A DNA stretch of 6,610 nt, from assembly GCA_039908285.1 (NCBI GenBank), contig JAMOBE010000143.1, positions 1 to 6,610 on the forward strand, given 5' to 3'. Source of the stretch: JAMOBE01 sp039908285. Lineage in GTDB: Bacteria; Pseudomonadota; Alphaproteobacteria; Rhodospirillales; Rhodospirillaceae. Shown one piece after another: positions 1-5,899 of the stretch; the stretch's first letter is position 1, and each line of letters starts with the position of its first letter. The notes under the pieces were generated by a model. It was not told the DNA's origin. It saw only the letters and a list, made by a program, of their open reading frames with translations, and ran no database searches. A program made the position numbers and the translations under genes.

Positions 1-1085
1 TGGCCGCCCCCGAGATCGCCCGGCACCTCGCGGACATGGAGGCCCAGGCCGATCTGCAGGAACGCATCCTGCGCGCCGCCCAGGCCAACGACCCGGCCGC
101 CGCCCGCGACGCGACGATCAAAGGTCAGGTTGACCAGTTCCGCCGCGCCAATCCCTACGCCACGGACAATGACATGGCGAAGGCGCGCGAGGCCCTCGTC
201 CGGACCAGCGTCAACGCCCAGCGGCAAGCGGCCCTGTCCGCCCAGACCGGAGGCGACATCGACGCGCGTCGTGCCGCCGCCCAGGCAGAACTTGACGACC
301 TTGCCGCCGTGACCGACGCCGAGGGCCAATGGATCATCAGCCGCGAAAACGTAGCCCGCCGCCAGCAGCGGATTGATGAGGACTACCGTCGGGGCCAGAT
401 CGACAACCTCATGGCCACCCGGACCTTCACTGGCGGCGCCGACGCTGCGCTCATGGAGTACGTGGACTCCGCCGGCAACCAGGCCAGGCAGGCATCGGAG
501 GTGATGGGCAATGCGCTGAAGGGGCTCGAGAATGGCTTGGTCGGCATCGCCGACGGAACCAAGACGGCGAAGGAAGCTTTCCGCGACATGGCCACCTCGA
601 TCATGAACGACCTCACGCGCATGACCGTCCGCCAGGCCATCACCAACCCGCTCGCCGGCATGCTCGGGCTGGACCAGGGCGGCGGCAGCGGAACCGGCCT
701 GGTCGGCAGCCTCTTCGGCAACAACAGCGGCTCAGGCTGGCTCACCGACCTGATCGGTTCCTTCGGTCTGTTCCACGACGGCGGTGTGGTCGGGATGCCC
801 ACGACTGGTGCCGTAACGGCCCCCTACGCCCTGTTCGCCGCCGCACCCCGCTATCACGGTGGCGGAGTCGTCGGTCTCGGTCCAGACGAGGTGCCGATCA
901 TCGCCCGCAAAGGCGAACGCGTCCTGACGGAGGCCCAGCAGGCCAGGACCGGCTCCTCGCCCGACCGGCCGGTCAACGTGGTCATGAACATCACGACACC
1001 GGACGCTGCGTCCTTTCGGAAGTCGCAGGGCCAGCTCGCCGCCGAGATGGCGCGAGCAGTCACCAGGGGGAGGAGGAATTTGTGA
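1..1085 (+). CDS. Phage tail tape-measure protein, C-terminal part (5' end outside window)
   Basis: The reading frame is open to the left edge (first full codon at base 3), so this is the last 360 residues of a longer protein. Tape-measure proteins set tail length and help pass DNA into the cell. The N-terminal half visible here is Ala/Arg/Gln/Asp-rich and helical, as expected of a rod. At about 420-670 comes a segment with the pattern of the lambda-type tape-measure C-terminal domain (ALKGLENGLVGIADG, then KEAFRDMATSIMNDLTRMTV). Two glycine-rich motifs follow, FHDGGVVG near 770 and YHGGGVVGLGPDEVP near 850, then a KGERVLTEAQ motif common near the ends of these proteins. The ending RGRRNL is also typical, so the C-terminus looks natural rather than cut by the insertion beside it. 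The stop TGA overlaps a GTG start with a perfect AGGAGG (1071-1076). Family is clear; the exact phage type is not. Confidence 0.9.
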   Translation, partial: AAPEIARHLADMEAQADLQERILRAAQANDPAAARDATIKGQVDQFRRANPYATDNDMAKAREALVRTSVNAQRQAALSAQTGGDIDARRAAAQAELDDLAAVTDAEGQWIISRENVARRQQRIDEDYRRGQIDNLMATRTFTGGADAALMEYVDSAGNQARQASEVMGNALKGLENGLVGIADGTKTAKEAFRDMATSIMNDLTRMTVRQAITNPLAGMLGLDQGGGSGTGLVGSLFGNNSGSGWLTDLIGSFGLFHDGGVVGMPTTGAVTAPYALFAAAPRYHGGGVVGLGPDEVPIIARKGERVLTEAQQARTGSSPDRPVNVVMNITTPDAASFRKSQGQLAAEMARAVTRGRRNL

Positions 1086-1268
1086 ACTGGTTCAGCCTGA
1101 ATGGCCGCTGATGACCCGAAGTGGACGTTCGCCATGGGTGAGCCGAATGGCCAGTCTGCGCCCATGTCGGACCTTCGGCTCACAACCGAACGCGCCTGCA
1201 AGCGGACATCAGCAAGCTGGGTGTCCTGGGCTCGTGCTGTTCCAACCGTGGCGCATTGTGCCGCTTAG
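1082..1268 (+). pseudogene. Possible remnant of a small downstream tail gene
   Basis: A GTG start at 1082 overlaps the tape-measure stop by the classic 4-bp GTGA and sits 5 nt after a perfect AGGAGG (1071-1076), the strongest ribosome binding site in the window. Yet the frame stops after nine codons (VNWFSLNGR, TGA at 1109-1111). One frame over, an ATG at 1101 opens 55 codons to a TAG at 1266-1268, beginning MAADDPKWTFAMGEPNG. That peptide looks protein-like for its first half and random later. A simple reading is a small late gene that lost its frame and downstream part when the cargo entered. It may equally be an intentional tiny ORF or chance. I do not recognise the peptide. Its last 4 bases overlap the 3' end of gene C on the other strand. 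Confidence 0.3.
1138..1183. repeat. Perfect 10-bp inverted repeat downstream of tape-measure gene
   Basis: GTGAGCCGAA at 1138-1147 is exactly complementary in inverted order to TTCGGCTCAC at 1174-1183, with 26 nt between. It lies between the convergent ends of the tape-measure gene and gene C. It could fold in RNA from either strand and act as a transcription barrier, or it could be a protein-binding operator. There is no T-run on either side, so it is not a standard intrinsic terminator. The loop is long for a terminator. Confidence 0.45.
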
Positions 1269-2659
1269 GCGTCGTCACGCTGCACCTGGAAGAAGATTGA
1301 GCCGCGGATCGGGTCTATGGGCTCATTGGCTGTAATGACGTACTCTGCATTAAATGACGAGATGTCGTTTGCCGTGGCGAATGCAATGATGAGTGTATCG
1401 AATGCTGAGGTGCAATTGTGCTTGAGCGTGTCAAGCGAGAAGCGGACCCGGCGCTCGGTCGGATGCAGATGCGTGGATCTAGGCAAGTGCGACGGGAAAC
1501 TGTGCTGGCAAAGAATGTTGTCGAACACGGCGTGCCGGATGATTGCGGCACCCGGGGCCATCGGTTGCAGCGGCGGCGGTTCGGGTACGTTCGGCTTCTC
1601 TGCGGCGAACTTCTCCTCGTCGTCGTACAACAGCATAATTCCTGCGGGGAAGAAGACATCCACGTCGATGCCGGTCGCAAGTAGCGTTCCGTTGTTCTCA
1701 AGACTCAACTTGAGTTGACGGCTGCGCATGACCAACTTCACGTAGTCGGCCTGCTCGTCAAGGAATCTTTTGTAGGCCGAGTAATAGTGCGCGACCCACT
1801 GGTTGTAGCCTTCCGTCTCCTCGCGCGACCACAGCGCCACAGGCTTCATAGTGCCGAGGCTGGCTTGGCATCCCATCGCTGCCGCGCGGGAAATCGAAGT
1901 GAAGCGGGAGTCCTGTGGTGCGGGCAGCGGCAGTAGGGGCGTCTCAGCGCGGATATCGTCGAGGCTCTTAACGTCCAGTGATCGCACAGTCTGAGAGATC
2001 GTCCACGGTTTGCCGCCTTCATTCTCAACCGTAACGACCAGCTCGGGGGCCCGGTTCGCGCGACGACGATCCACTGTCTGGACGGCCTTGGCCAGCTTGA
2101 GTCCCGGCACAATGCGCTGGCGGAATGCCGCCCTCAATTCAGCCGCCACATCATTCCGTTGCTCGTCTGTCGCTTCCTTCCGGAGGTTATAGGCGACGGG
2201 CGCGCGCCAGTGGCGTAGATCGAATGGCAAATGCTTAAGGCTCGCACCCTCTGCCGAGTTCATAACCAGCACAATGCGTTCATGCTCGAGAACCTTCATT
2301 GCGTAGCCGAGCTCAATCATGACGTTTGGGTTCGGCACCCGCTTCCCCTTTGAAGTCATGCAGATGGGCGTCACGTCTGCAACGAACACCGCAGCCTCGC
2401 GGATCTTCCGGAGGATGGTCTCGGCGATCGGGGGTGACCCCCCCACGCCGTGAGTGTCGTGGTCGATCTCGATGCAACTGTCGTCCGCAAGCCGCTCCCC
2501 GTCTTTATCTTCCTCGTCGGCATCACCCTCCGGCCGCTCCGCCTCTTCGGTCTCATCGACACCGTTCAGGTCGCGCGCCAGATCGGCGAGCACGTCGCGC
2601 ACGAAGTGCCGACCACTGGGTTGATGTGTGTCACTCTGCCAGGACCAAAAGATCTTCAT
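1265..2659 (-). CDS. TIR-like domain protein (gene C), putative NAD-consuming defence effector
   Basis: This encodes 464 residues from the ATG at 2659. The N-terminus (KIFWSWQSD), the D-x-DT-x-GVGGSPPI segment near residues 66-78, the strand VFVADVT at 91-97, NPNVMIELGYA at 110-120, ERIVLVMN at 127-134 and LPFDLRHW at 144-151 together match the bacterial TIR-like/CAP12-type nucleotide-binding fold. E116 in IELGYA falls where the catalytic glutamate of TIR NADases lies. An acidic insert (about 35-60) separates the first helix from the DT motif. After about residue 200 comes an unassigned part with a Trp/Tyr-rich helical stretch (277-315) and a beta-rich segment (316-345, 400-460). An upstream ATG at 2716 would add 19 low-complexity residues outside the family pattern, so 2659 is preferred. 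It has no Shine-Dalgarno and may rely on translation of the upstream ORF. It would be the last gene of the A-B-C operon. Family confident; NADase activity and defence role inferred. Confidence 0.8.
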   Translation of the reverse strand: MKIFWSWQSDTHQPSGRHFVRDVLADLARDLNGVDETEEAERPEGDADEEDKDGERLADDSCIEIDHDTHGVGGSPPIAETILRKIREAAVFVADVTPICMTSKGKRVPNPNVMIELGYAMKVLEHERIVLVMNSAEGASLKHLPFDLRHWRAPVAYNLRKEATDEQRNDVAAELRAAFRQRIVPGLKLAKAVQTVDRRRANRAPELVVTVENEGGKPWTISQTVRSLDVKSLDDIRAETPLLPLPAPQDSRFTSISRAAAMGCQASLGTMKPVALWSREETEGYNQWVAHYYSAYKRFLDEQADYVKLVMRSRQLKLSLENNGTLLATGIDVDVFFPAGIMLLYDDEEKFAAEKPNVPEPPPLQPMAPGAAIIRHAVFDNILCQHSFPSHLPRSTHLHPTERRVRFSLDTLKHNCTSAFDTLIIAFATANDISSFNAEYVITANEPIDPIRGSIFFQVQRDDA

Positions 2660-2783
2660 CGGCTGGAATATAGAGCAAGCGGACGGGTTCCGGAAGTTCG
2701 ATCGTTGAGCGCCCATCTCTACACATCGGCCGCAGCCAGCCGGGCGGTTTGTAGAACCGGATGCAGGCGATCACCCCTCCCAT
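2631..2783 (-). CDS. Possible 50-residue protein bridging genes B and C
   Basis: The ATG at 2783 lies 13 bases inside the end of gene B, and the TGA at 2633-2631 lies 29 bases inside gene C, so the ORF fills the gap between them. The C-terminal half (RSTIELPEPVRLLYIPADED) is far more protein-like than the same DNA read in gene C's frame, which gives a Ser/Asn/Arg-rich tail. The start has only a weak ribosome binding site, so it would be made by coupling to gene B. It could be a real small partner, a device to deliver ribosomes to gene C (which lacks its own binding site), or chance. No family recognised. Confidence 0.33.
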   Translation of the reverse strand: MGGVIACIRFYKPPGWLRPMCRDGRSTIELPEPVRLLYIPADEDLLVLAE

Positions 2784-3286
2784 GCCCACGCCCGAACGAC
2801 CGCCAGCGAGGTCGAACGCCACGTGAAAGGGCGTTCCGGGAGGGCGAACAGCAGGCGGCCTCGGACCTCGGCGATCCTGGCCTGTAGTCCGAGGCGGCTA
2901 CCGTCCAGCGGGCGGTCGAAGAAGCCGAAGACGACCAGATATCGCCTGGAACCCTCTGGGGCAAGCTGGCGGAGCTTGCAGAGGTCCGACTCCCAGCCCG
3001 CAGCGAGTTCGGCCGGCTTGCCGTTCCAGCCCTTACCGCCCCATGCGGTCTTGATTTCGATCCATCGCTCCCGGCCGCCCTTGCGTCCGGCGACCCGCAG
3101 GTCGCACTCAGCGCCGCTGTCCGGGTAGCCGGCCTCGACGTGCACGAGAAAGCCTTGGTTCGAGTAGTGGCGGCACATTGCCGAGCGGAGTTGCTCCTCC
3201 TTCGGCTTGACCTCCTTGGGGCCGTTGCGGGAGATGAGGACGATCTCATCTAGCGCGGCCTCCACCGCGGGCTTCAGGCGTTGCAT
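2771..3286 (-). CDS. PD-(D/E)XK nuclease-like protein (gene B)
   Basis: This encodes 171 residues. An early helix carries KPKEEQLRSAM (28-37), followed by GYPDSGAECDLRV (53-65) and ERWIEIKTAW (73-82). D62, E77 and K79 form the D...ExK signature of restriction-like nuclease folds, with E30/E31 as the possible helix glutamate. A strand RYLVVFGFFD (115-124) comes later, again typical of the fold. The protein is small and has no helicase or methylase partner here, so it is not a standard restriction enzyme. The frame stays open upstream to 3445, inside the IS element, but the extra residues are Arg/His/Pro-rich and unlike the rest. The ATG at 3286, preceded by GGATGGTGGA, is chosen. Without the IS, gene A ends 59 bp upstream. 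Cutting activity and target (phage DNA, RNA, plasmid) are unknown. The fold is well supported by the motif, the function only inferred. Confidence 0.7.
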   Translation of the reverse strand: MQRLKPAVEAALDEIVLISRNGPKEVKPKEEQLRSAMCRHYSNQGFLVHVEAGYPDSGAECDLRVAGRKGGRERWIEIKTAWGGKGWNGKPAELAAGWESDLCKLRQLAPEGSRRYLVVFGFFDRPLDGSRLGLQARIAEVRGRLLFALPERPFTWRSTSLAVVRAWAWEG

Positions 3287-3346
3287 CGGAGGTCCACCAT
3301 CCTGCAGTTCCCTACCATGTTCGGGCAGACCATGCGCGGACGACGC

Positions 3347-3348
3347 TA
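3347..3348. repeat. TA target duplication, left copy
   Basis: IS630-family elements insert at TA and duplicate it. TA here lies directly outside the left terminal repeat, and TA at 4777-4778 lies directly outside the right one. The rebuilt empty site reads ACGC-TA-GTTCG, i.e. a CTAG target. Confidence 0.8.
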
Positions 3349-3378
3349 GTACACCATGGCGGAAATGCCGACTCCATC
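3349..3378. repeat. IS630 left terminal inverted repeat
   Basis: Starts GTACACCATGGCGGAAAT and continues to CTCCATC at 3378. Compared with the reverse complement of 4747-4776, 25 of 30 positions match by eye. The outer nine bases are identical. Confidence 0.85.
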
Positions 3379-3532
3379 GCGGGGCACGTGCTCGTCGGGG
3401 GATGGTGAGTCGCAAATGCCACAGGTGTGAGGAAAAAAGCGCCACATTGGTCGGCGACGCGAGAAGAGTGGAGTCGGCAATACCAGAGTTATGGCAAGAA
3501 GATACGGATCACCCACGAGATGGAGGGTCCTG

Positions 3533-4748
3533 ATGCCGCTTCCGCCGGCCGATCCAATTGTCCTATCTCTGGAGCAGCGCGCGGCGCTGGAGGGATTGGT
3601 GCGCGCACACCGAACTGGGCAGCAACTGGCGCTACGAGCCCGCATGATCCTGCTGCTGGCCGATGGCATCGCCATTCATGAGGTGGCGCGCCGTCTGGGG
3701 GTTTGGCCCAAGACGGTGCGGCACTGGCGCAAGCGTTGGATGTCTTCATCTGTTGGTGTCGCCGAATGCTTGTCTGACGCCCCGCGGCCAGGTGCGCCAG
3801 CCACGATCACGCCCGAGCAGATCTGCGCCCTCGTCGCGTTGGCCTGCGAGCCGCCGGAGGCGGGCGGCGTTCCGATTACCCACTGGAGCCAGAGCGAATT
3901 GGCCCGAGAGGCCGTCCGACGGGGGCTGATGGAGACCATCTCGCAACGCTCGGTAGGGCGCATTCTAAAAAGAAGCCGACCTCAAGCCCCACCTCGTGCG
4001 GCCGTGGCTCACGCCCAAGCCTGATCCCGAATTCGATGCCAAGTGCGCCGACATCTGTTCGGTCTATCAAGCCGCCGCCGGGGCGGACACCGGTGCCGTG
4101 CGCACGGTCTCGATCGACGAAATGACGGGCATCCAGGCGCTGGAACGGATCGCGCCAAGTCTGCCGATGGTTCCGGCAGAGCCCGAGACCGGTGCCAAAG
4201 GCAAGGTCGAACGGCGGGAATTCGAATACGAGCGGCATGGCACCAAGACATTGATCGCCGCCTTCGATGTCACGACCGGCCATGTCAACGGCCTGATCGG
4301 CGACACCCGCACCGAAGAGGACTTCGCCACCTTTCTGGACATCCTCTTGTCGTCGGCGGCATCAACCGTTGCCTGGAGGATCGTCTGCGACAACCTCAAC
4401 ACCCACATGTCCGAAGGGGTCGTGCGAGTGGTCGCCCGGCATTGCGGGCTGATCCATGACCTGGGCGAGAAGGGCAAGTCGGGCGTGCTGAAATCCATGG
4501 CCACACGCGAGGCATTCCTGCGCGATCCAAGCCACCGCGTCACCTTCCACTTCACACCCAGACATGCCTCATGGCTCAATCAGGTCGAAATCTGGTTCTC
4601 CATCCTGGTCCGAAAGGTGATCCGCCGTGGCAGTTTCACGTCCAGAGAGGACCTCGCCGACAAGATCAGACGCTTCATCGACCATTTCAACCACACCATG
4701 GCCAAACCCTTCCGCTGGACAATGACCGGAAAGCCGCTCACCGCCTGA
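3533..4748 (+). CDS. IS630-family DDE transposase, read through a +1 frameshift
   Basis: The first part (3533-3970) starts at the ATG preceded by GGAGGG at a 5-nt spacing. An ATG at 3491 is possible but adds residues outside the family pattern. It encodes a helix-turn-helix DNA-binding region (IHEVARRLGVWPKTVRHWRKRW) and the linker ending SVGRILK. The second part (3972-4748) continues as EADLKPHLVRPWLTPKPDP and carries the catalytic domain. The motifs are SIDEMTG (first Asp), VCDNLNTH (second Asp) and HASWLNQVEIWF (the acidic Glu), the usual DDE triad of the family. Read as one, it is about 404 residues. As two separate ORFs, neither would be a full transposase: the second has an ATG at 3996 but no DNA-binding part. 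Protein identity is certain; whether the frameshift is programmed or a mutation is not. Confidence 0.88.
3965..3974 (+). other. Probable +1 frameshift site in the transposase
   Basis: Codons CTA AAA AGA sit at 3965-3973. A Lys-tRNA on AAA (3968-3970) can slip one base forward onto AAA (3969-3971) with full pairing, placing GAA (3972-3974) next and giving the family-consistent sequence ILKEADLKPH. The next in-frame codon is AGA, rare in high-GC alphaproteobacteria, which would favour a pause. The +1 frame has a TAA at 3966-3968, just upstream, so entry to it must occur at this site. A one-base gain in an A4 run would look the same. Confidence 0.6.
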
Positions 4749-4776
4749 TGGGGTTGGAATTTGCGCTATGGTGTAC
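4747..4776. repeat. IS630 right terminal inverted repeat
   Basis: Ends TTTGCGCTATGGTGTAC at 4776 and is followed by TA. It overlaps the last two bases of the transposase stop codon, so the coding region runs right into the repeat. Pairs with 3349-3378. Confidence 0.85.
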
Positions 4777-5348
4777 TAGTTCGTGCCCAGCGGGCAGCCC
4801 TTGCCAAGTTCGATGGCGGCACCGTCGAGTTCAACCACGGTCTCGGCCTCGGCTCGCCCTTCCCCAAATAGCCTTTCGAAAAGATCCGGGTCGGCCTTTA
4901 TGCCGAGTGCCCCGTCGTCGGTCAGCCCGGCCTTCGCCCGGAACTCGACCAACACCTCGCGTAGCGCCTTGAGCTCGTCGGCCTTGTTAGTTCGCCCCGG
5001 TACCCCCAACACCTCCTCGATCGCGGCCTCGACTTCGAGGATCGACCGATGCAGCCACAGCATCCGCCTTCTGAGCTTAGCCCGGGAGCTGGCACGCTTG
5101 TCCTTTGGCTCCTTTCCGAAGGTGCTCCGACGGAAAAGGGCCCTGACCTTCTCGACGTCGATTTCCTCGCCGAAGTGCTCGCGAAGCTCCTCGTCGCTTA
5201 CCTCGTCTGGATTTTCCTGAATCCGCCTATTGGTCGCGAACACTTCCGCGAGGGAGAAGTTCGCGTCCTCGACGTCCGTGTCCGCATTGTCGGTTCGGGT
5301 GCCGCTGTCATTGACCATTCTTGGGCATCGCCTCCATTCCGGTTGCAC
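4776..5348 (-). CDS. Unrecognised helical, charged protein (gene A)
   Basis: This encodes 190 residues from a GTG at 5348, which has GGAGG 6 nt upstream. An ATG at 5318 (180 residues) is the alternative, with GGAGG 12 nt away. The sequence is rich in Glu, Asp, Arg and Lys and almost all helical by eye: SLAEVFATNRRIQ (32-44), SDEELREHFG (51-60), EKVRALFRR (66-74), a basic patch KDKRASSRAKLRRR (82-95), then long amphipathic helices 98-116 and 122-140. The basic patch could touch nucleic acid and the helices could dimerise. I see no signal peptide, membrane segment, catalytic motif or known family. Its stop TAG is formed from the last base of the IS plus the duplicated TA, and was the same before insertion. 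As first gene of the ancestral A-B-C operon it may be a sensor, scaffold or regulator for B and C; that is inference. Confidence 0.7.
   Translation of the reverse strand: MQPEWRRCPRMVNDSGTRTDNADTDVEDANFSLAEVFATNRRIQENPDEVSDEELREHFGEEIDVEKVRALFRRSTFGKEPKDKRASSRAKLRRRMLWLHRSILEVEAAIEEVLGVPGRTNKADELKALREVLVEFRAKAGLTDDGALGIKADPDLFERLFGEGRAEAETVVELDGAAIELGKGCPLGTN
4777..4778. repeat. TA target duplication, right copy
   Basis: Matches TA at 3347-3348. It supplies two of the three bases of gene A's TAG stop codon on the minus strand. Confidence 0.8.
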
Positions 5349-5379
5349 GTCGGCCCTCCGGCCGGCGGTTTTCTGTCAT
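5308..5379 (-). CDS. Possible 23-codon leader ORF over the gene A start
   Basis: ATG at 5379 reads MTENRRPEGRRATGMEAMPK and ends NGQ with TGA at 5310-5308, just past the second candidate start of gene A (5318). It runs through the ribosome binding site of the GTG start. Its ATG overlaps the stop of an upstream weak ORF as ATGA. Such a leader could couple translation into gene A. It has no strong ribosome binding site of its own and may be chance. Confidence 0.2.
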   Translation of the reverse strand: MTENRRPEGRRATGMEAMPKNGQ

Positions 5380-5652
5380 AGCTGCGGAGTTACCATCCGG
5401 CAAGCCCGGTCCGGCATCCGGGTGCCCACCCGTTCACACTGGGCGGCAAGCCACACCTGACTGGTTGGGACGACAGGCACTGGTAAGGGTGCGGAATCTG
5501 CGGGCAGTTCGAGGCCGGAGAATGGCTGCATTTCCCCTGGCGTCGCCCGAAAGCTGCCTCTCCGGTATCGGCCCAATGCGGTCGTTCCGGATCACGCGCA
5601 CGAGCGGCTGCTCCTGGCCCATAGCGGCCTTACGGCAGAATGACGCCTGCCA
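5349..5652. other. 300-bp stretch without a firm gene
   Basis: It lies between the 72-residue gene and gene A. The longest minus-strand frame (5576-5376, with an internal ATG at 5531 giving MQPFSGLELPADSAPLPVPV and 31 more residues) has a Pro/Val-rich but unrecognised product. Its stop forms ATGA with the leader ORF start at 5379. Another frame (5622-5434) gives an Arg-rich product. Neither is convincing. I see no clear sigma-70 promoter here on the minus strand, though gene A needs one here or upstream. It may hold decayed coding sequence or the regulatory leader of the operon. Confidence 0.35.
5351..5364 (-). promoter_or_regulatory. Small hairpin holding the gene A ribosome binding site
   Basis: On the minus strand CGGCC-GGAG-GGCCG can form a 5-bp GC-only stem with a 4-nt loop. 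GGAG of the ribosome binding site for the GTG at 5348 lies in the loop and the next G in the stem. It could damp translation initiation unless ribosomes from the leader ORF open it. In GC-rich DNA such short hairpins are common. Confidence 0.25.
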
Positions 5653-5871
5653 TCACCCCGCCGCCACGATGCCCTCGAACCGGGTAACAATACAATAATT
5701 TTCGTCGTTTGATACAGCCGTTGCGGCAAGCAGCTTGACCTCCGCTGGGGCATCAAGCCTGCACAGGGTGACATGAGCAATGCCGTGGATCGGGACGATC
5801 TCATCCACGACCCACCGCGAGTGAATCATGTCCTGGCGCTCAAAGATCATTCCGATTTCGACATCGGTCAT
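5653..5871 (-). CDS. Small hypothetical protein, 72 residues
   Basis: ATG at 5871 is preceded by AGGGGAG at an 8-nt spacing, which fixes the start; an upstream ATG at 5943 would overlap the DUF2460 gene. The product reads as a compact alpha/beta protein: GMIFERQDMIHSRWVVDEIV, then HVTLCRLDAPAEVKLLAATA, then a Tyr/Cys/Val-rich strand. No signal peptide or membrane segment is visible and I do not recognise the family. It lies 31 bp from the DUF2460 start, back to back with it. Its codon use is less GC-rich than the tail genes. It may be a phage accessory gene unrelated to A-B-C, or a regulator of the cargo; position alone does not decide. Confidence 0.6.
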   Translation of the reverse strand: MTDVEIGMIFERQDMIHSRWVVDEIVPIHGIAHVTLCRLDAPAEVKLLAATAVSNDENYCIVTRFEGIVAAG

Positions 5872-5899
5872 CTGACCGTCTCCCCTGGAGGGCGACACT

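Larger units (their letters stand above)
3349..4776 (+). mobile_element. Complete IS630-family insertion sequence
   Basis: The element is 1428 bp between TA duplications. The ends are GTACACCAT at the left and ATGGTGTAC at the right, extended into imperfect inverted repeats of about 30 bp. It carries one transposase, frameshifted, on the plus strand. About 180 bp lie between the left end and the transposase start with no further gene. It sits between gene A and gene B of a minus-strand operon, in the opposite orientation, and may cut off B and C from the promoter serving A. The intact ends and full-length DDE domain suggest a recent or still competent element. Confidence 0.9.

Noticed and set aside
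383..802. 139-codon minus-strand ORF inside the tape-measure gene
   Set aside because: Antisense shadow; Pro/Ser/Arg-rich, no start signal, and the plus frame carries the tape-measure domain.
1317..1718. 133-codon plus-strand ORF antisense to gene C
   Set aside because: Low-complexity Ser/Cys-rich product without motifs; gene C's frame shows conserved TIR motifs and is continuous here.
2430..2442. Palindrome GGGGGTGACCCCC inside gene C
   Set aside because: Explained by codons for the conserved GGSPP segment of the TIR domain; no reason to treat it as an operator or terminator.
2719..3249. 176-codon minus-strand ORF in another frame of gene B
   Set aside because: Ser/Arg/Thr/Ala-rich product typical of a shifted frame; the PD-(D/E)XK motif lies only in the 2771-3286 frame.
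3287..3445. N-terminal extension of gene B into the IS element
   Set aside because: The added residues would come mostly from IS sequence that was not there before insertion and look non-coding; the ATG at 3286 gives a normal nuclease-fold start.
4067..4579. 170-codon minus-strand ORF within the transposase
   Set aside because: Antisense to the DDE domain, with no plausible start signal.
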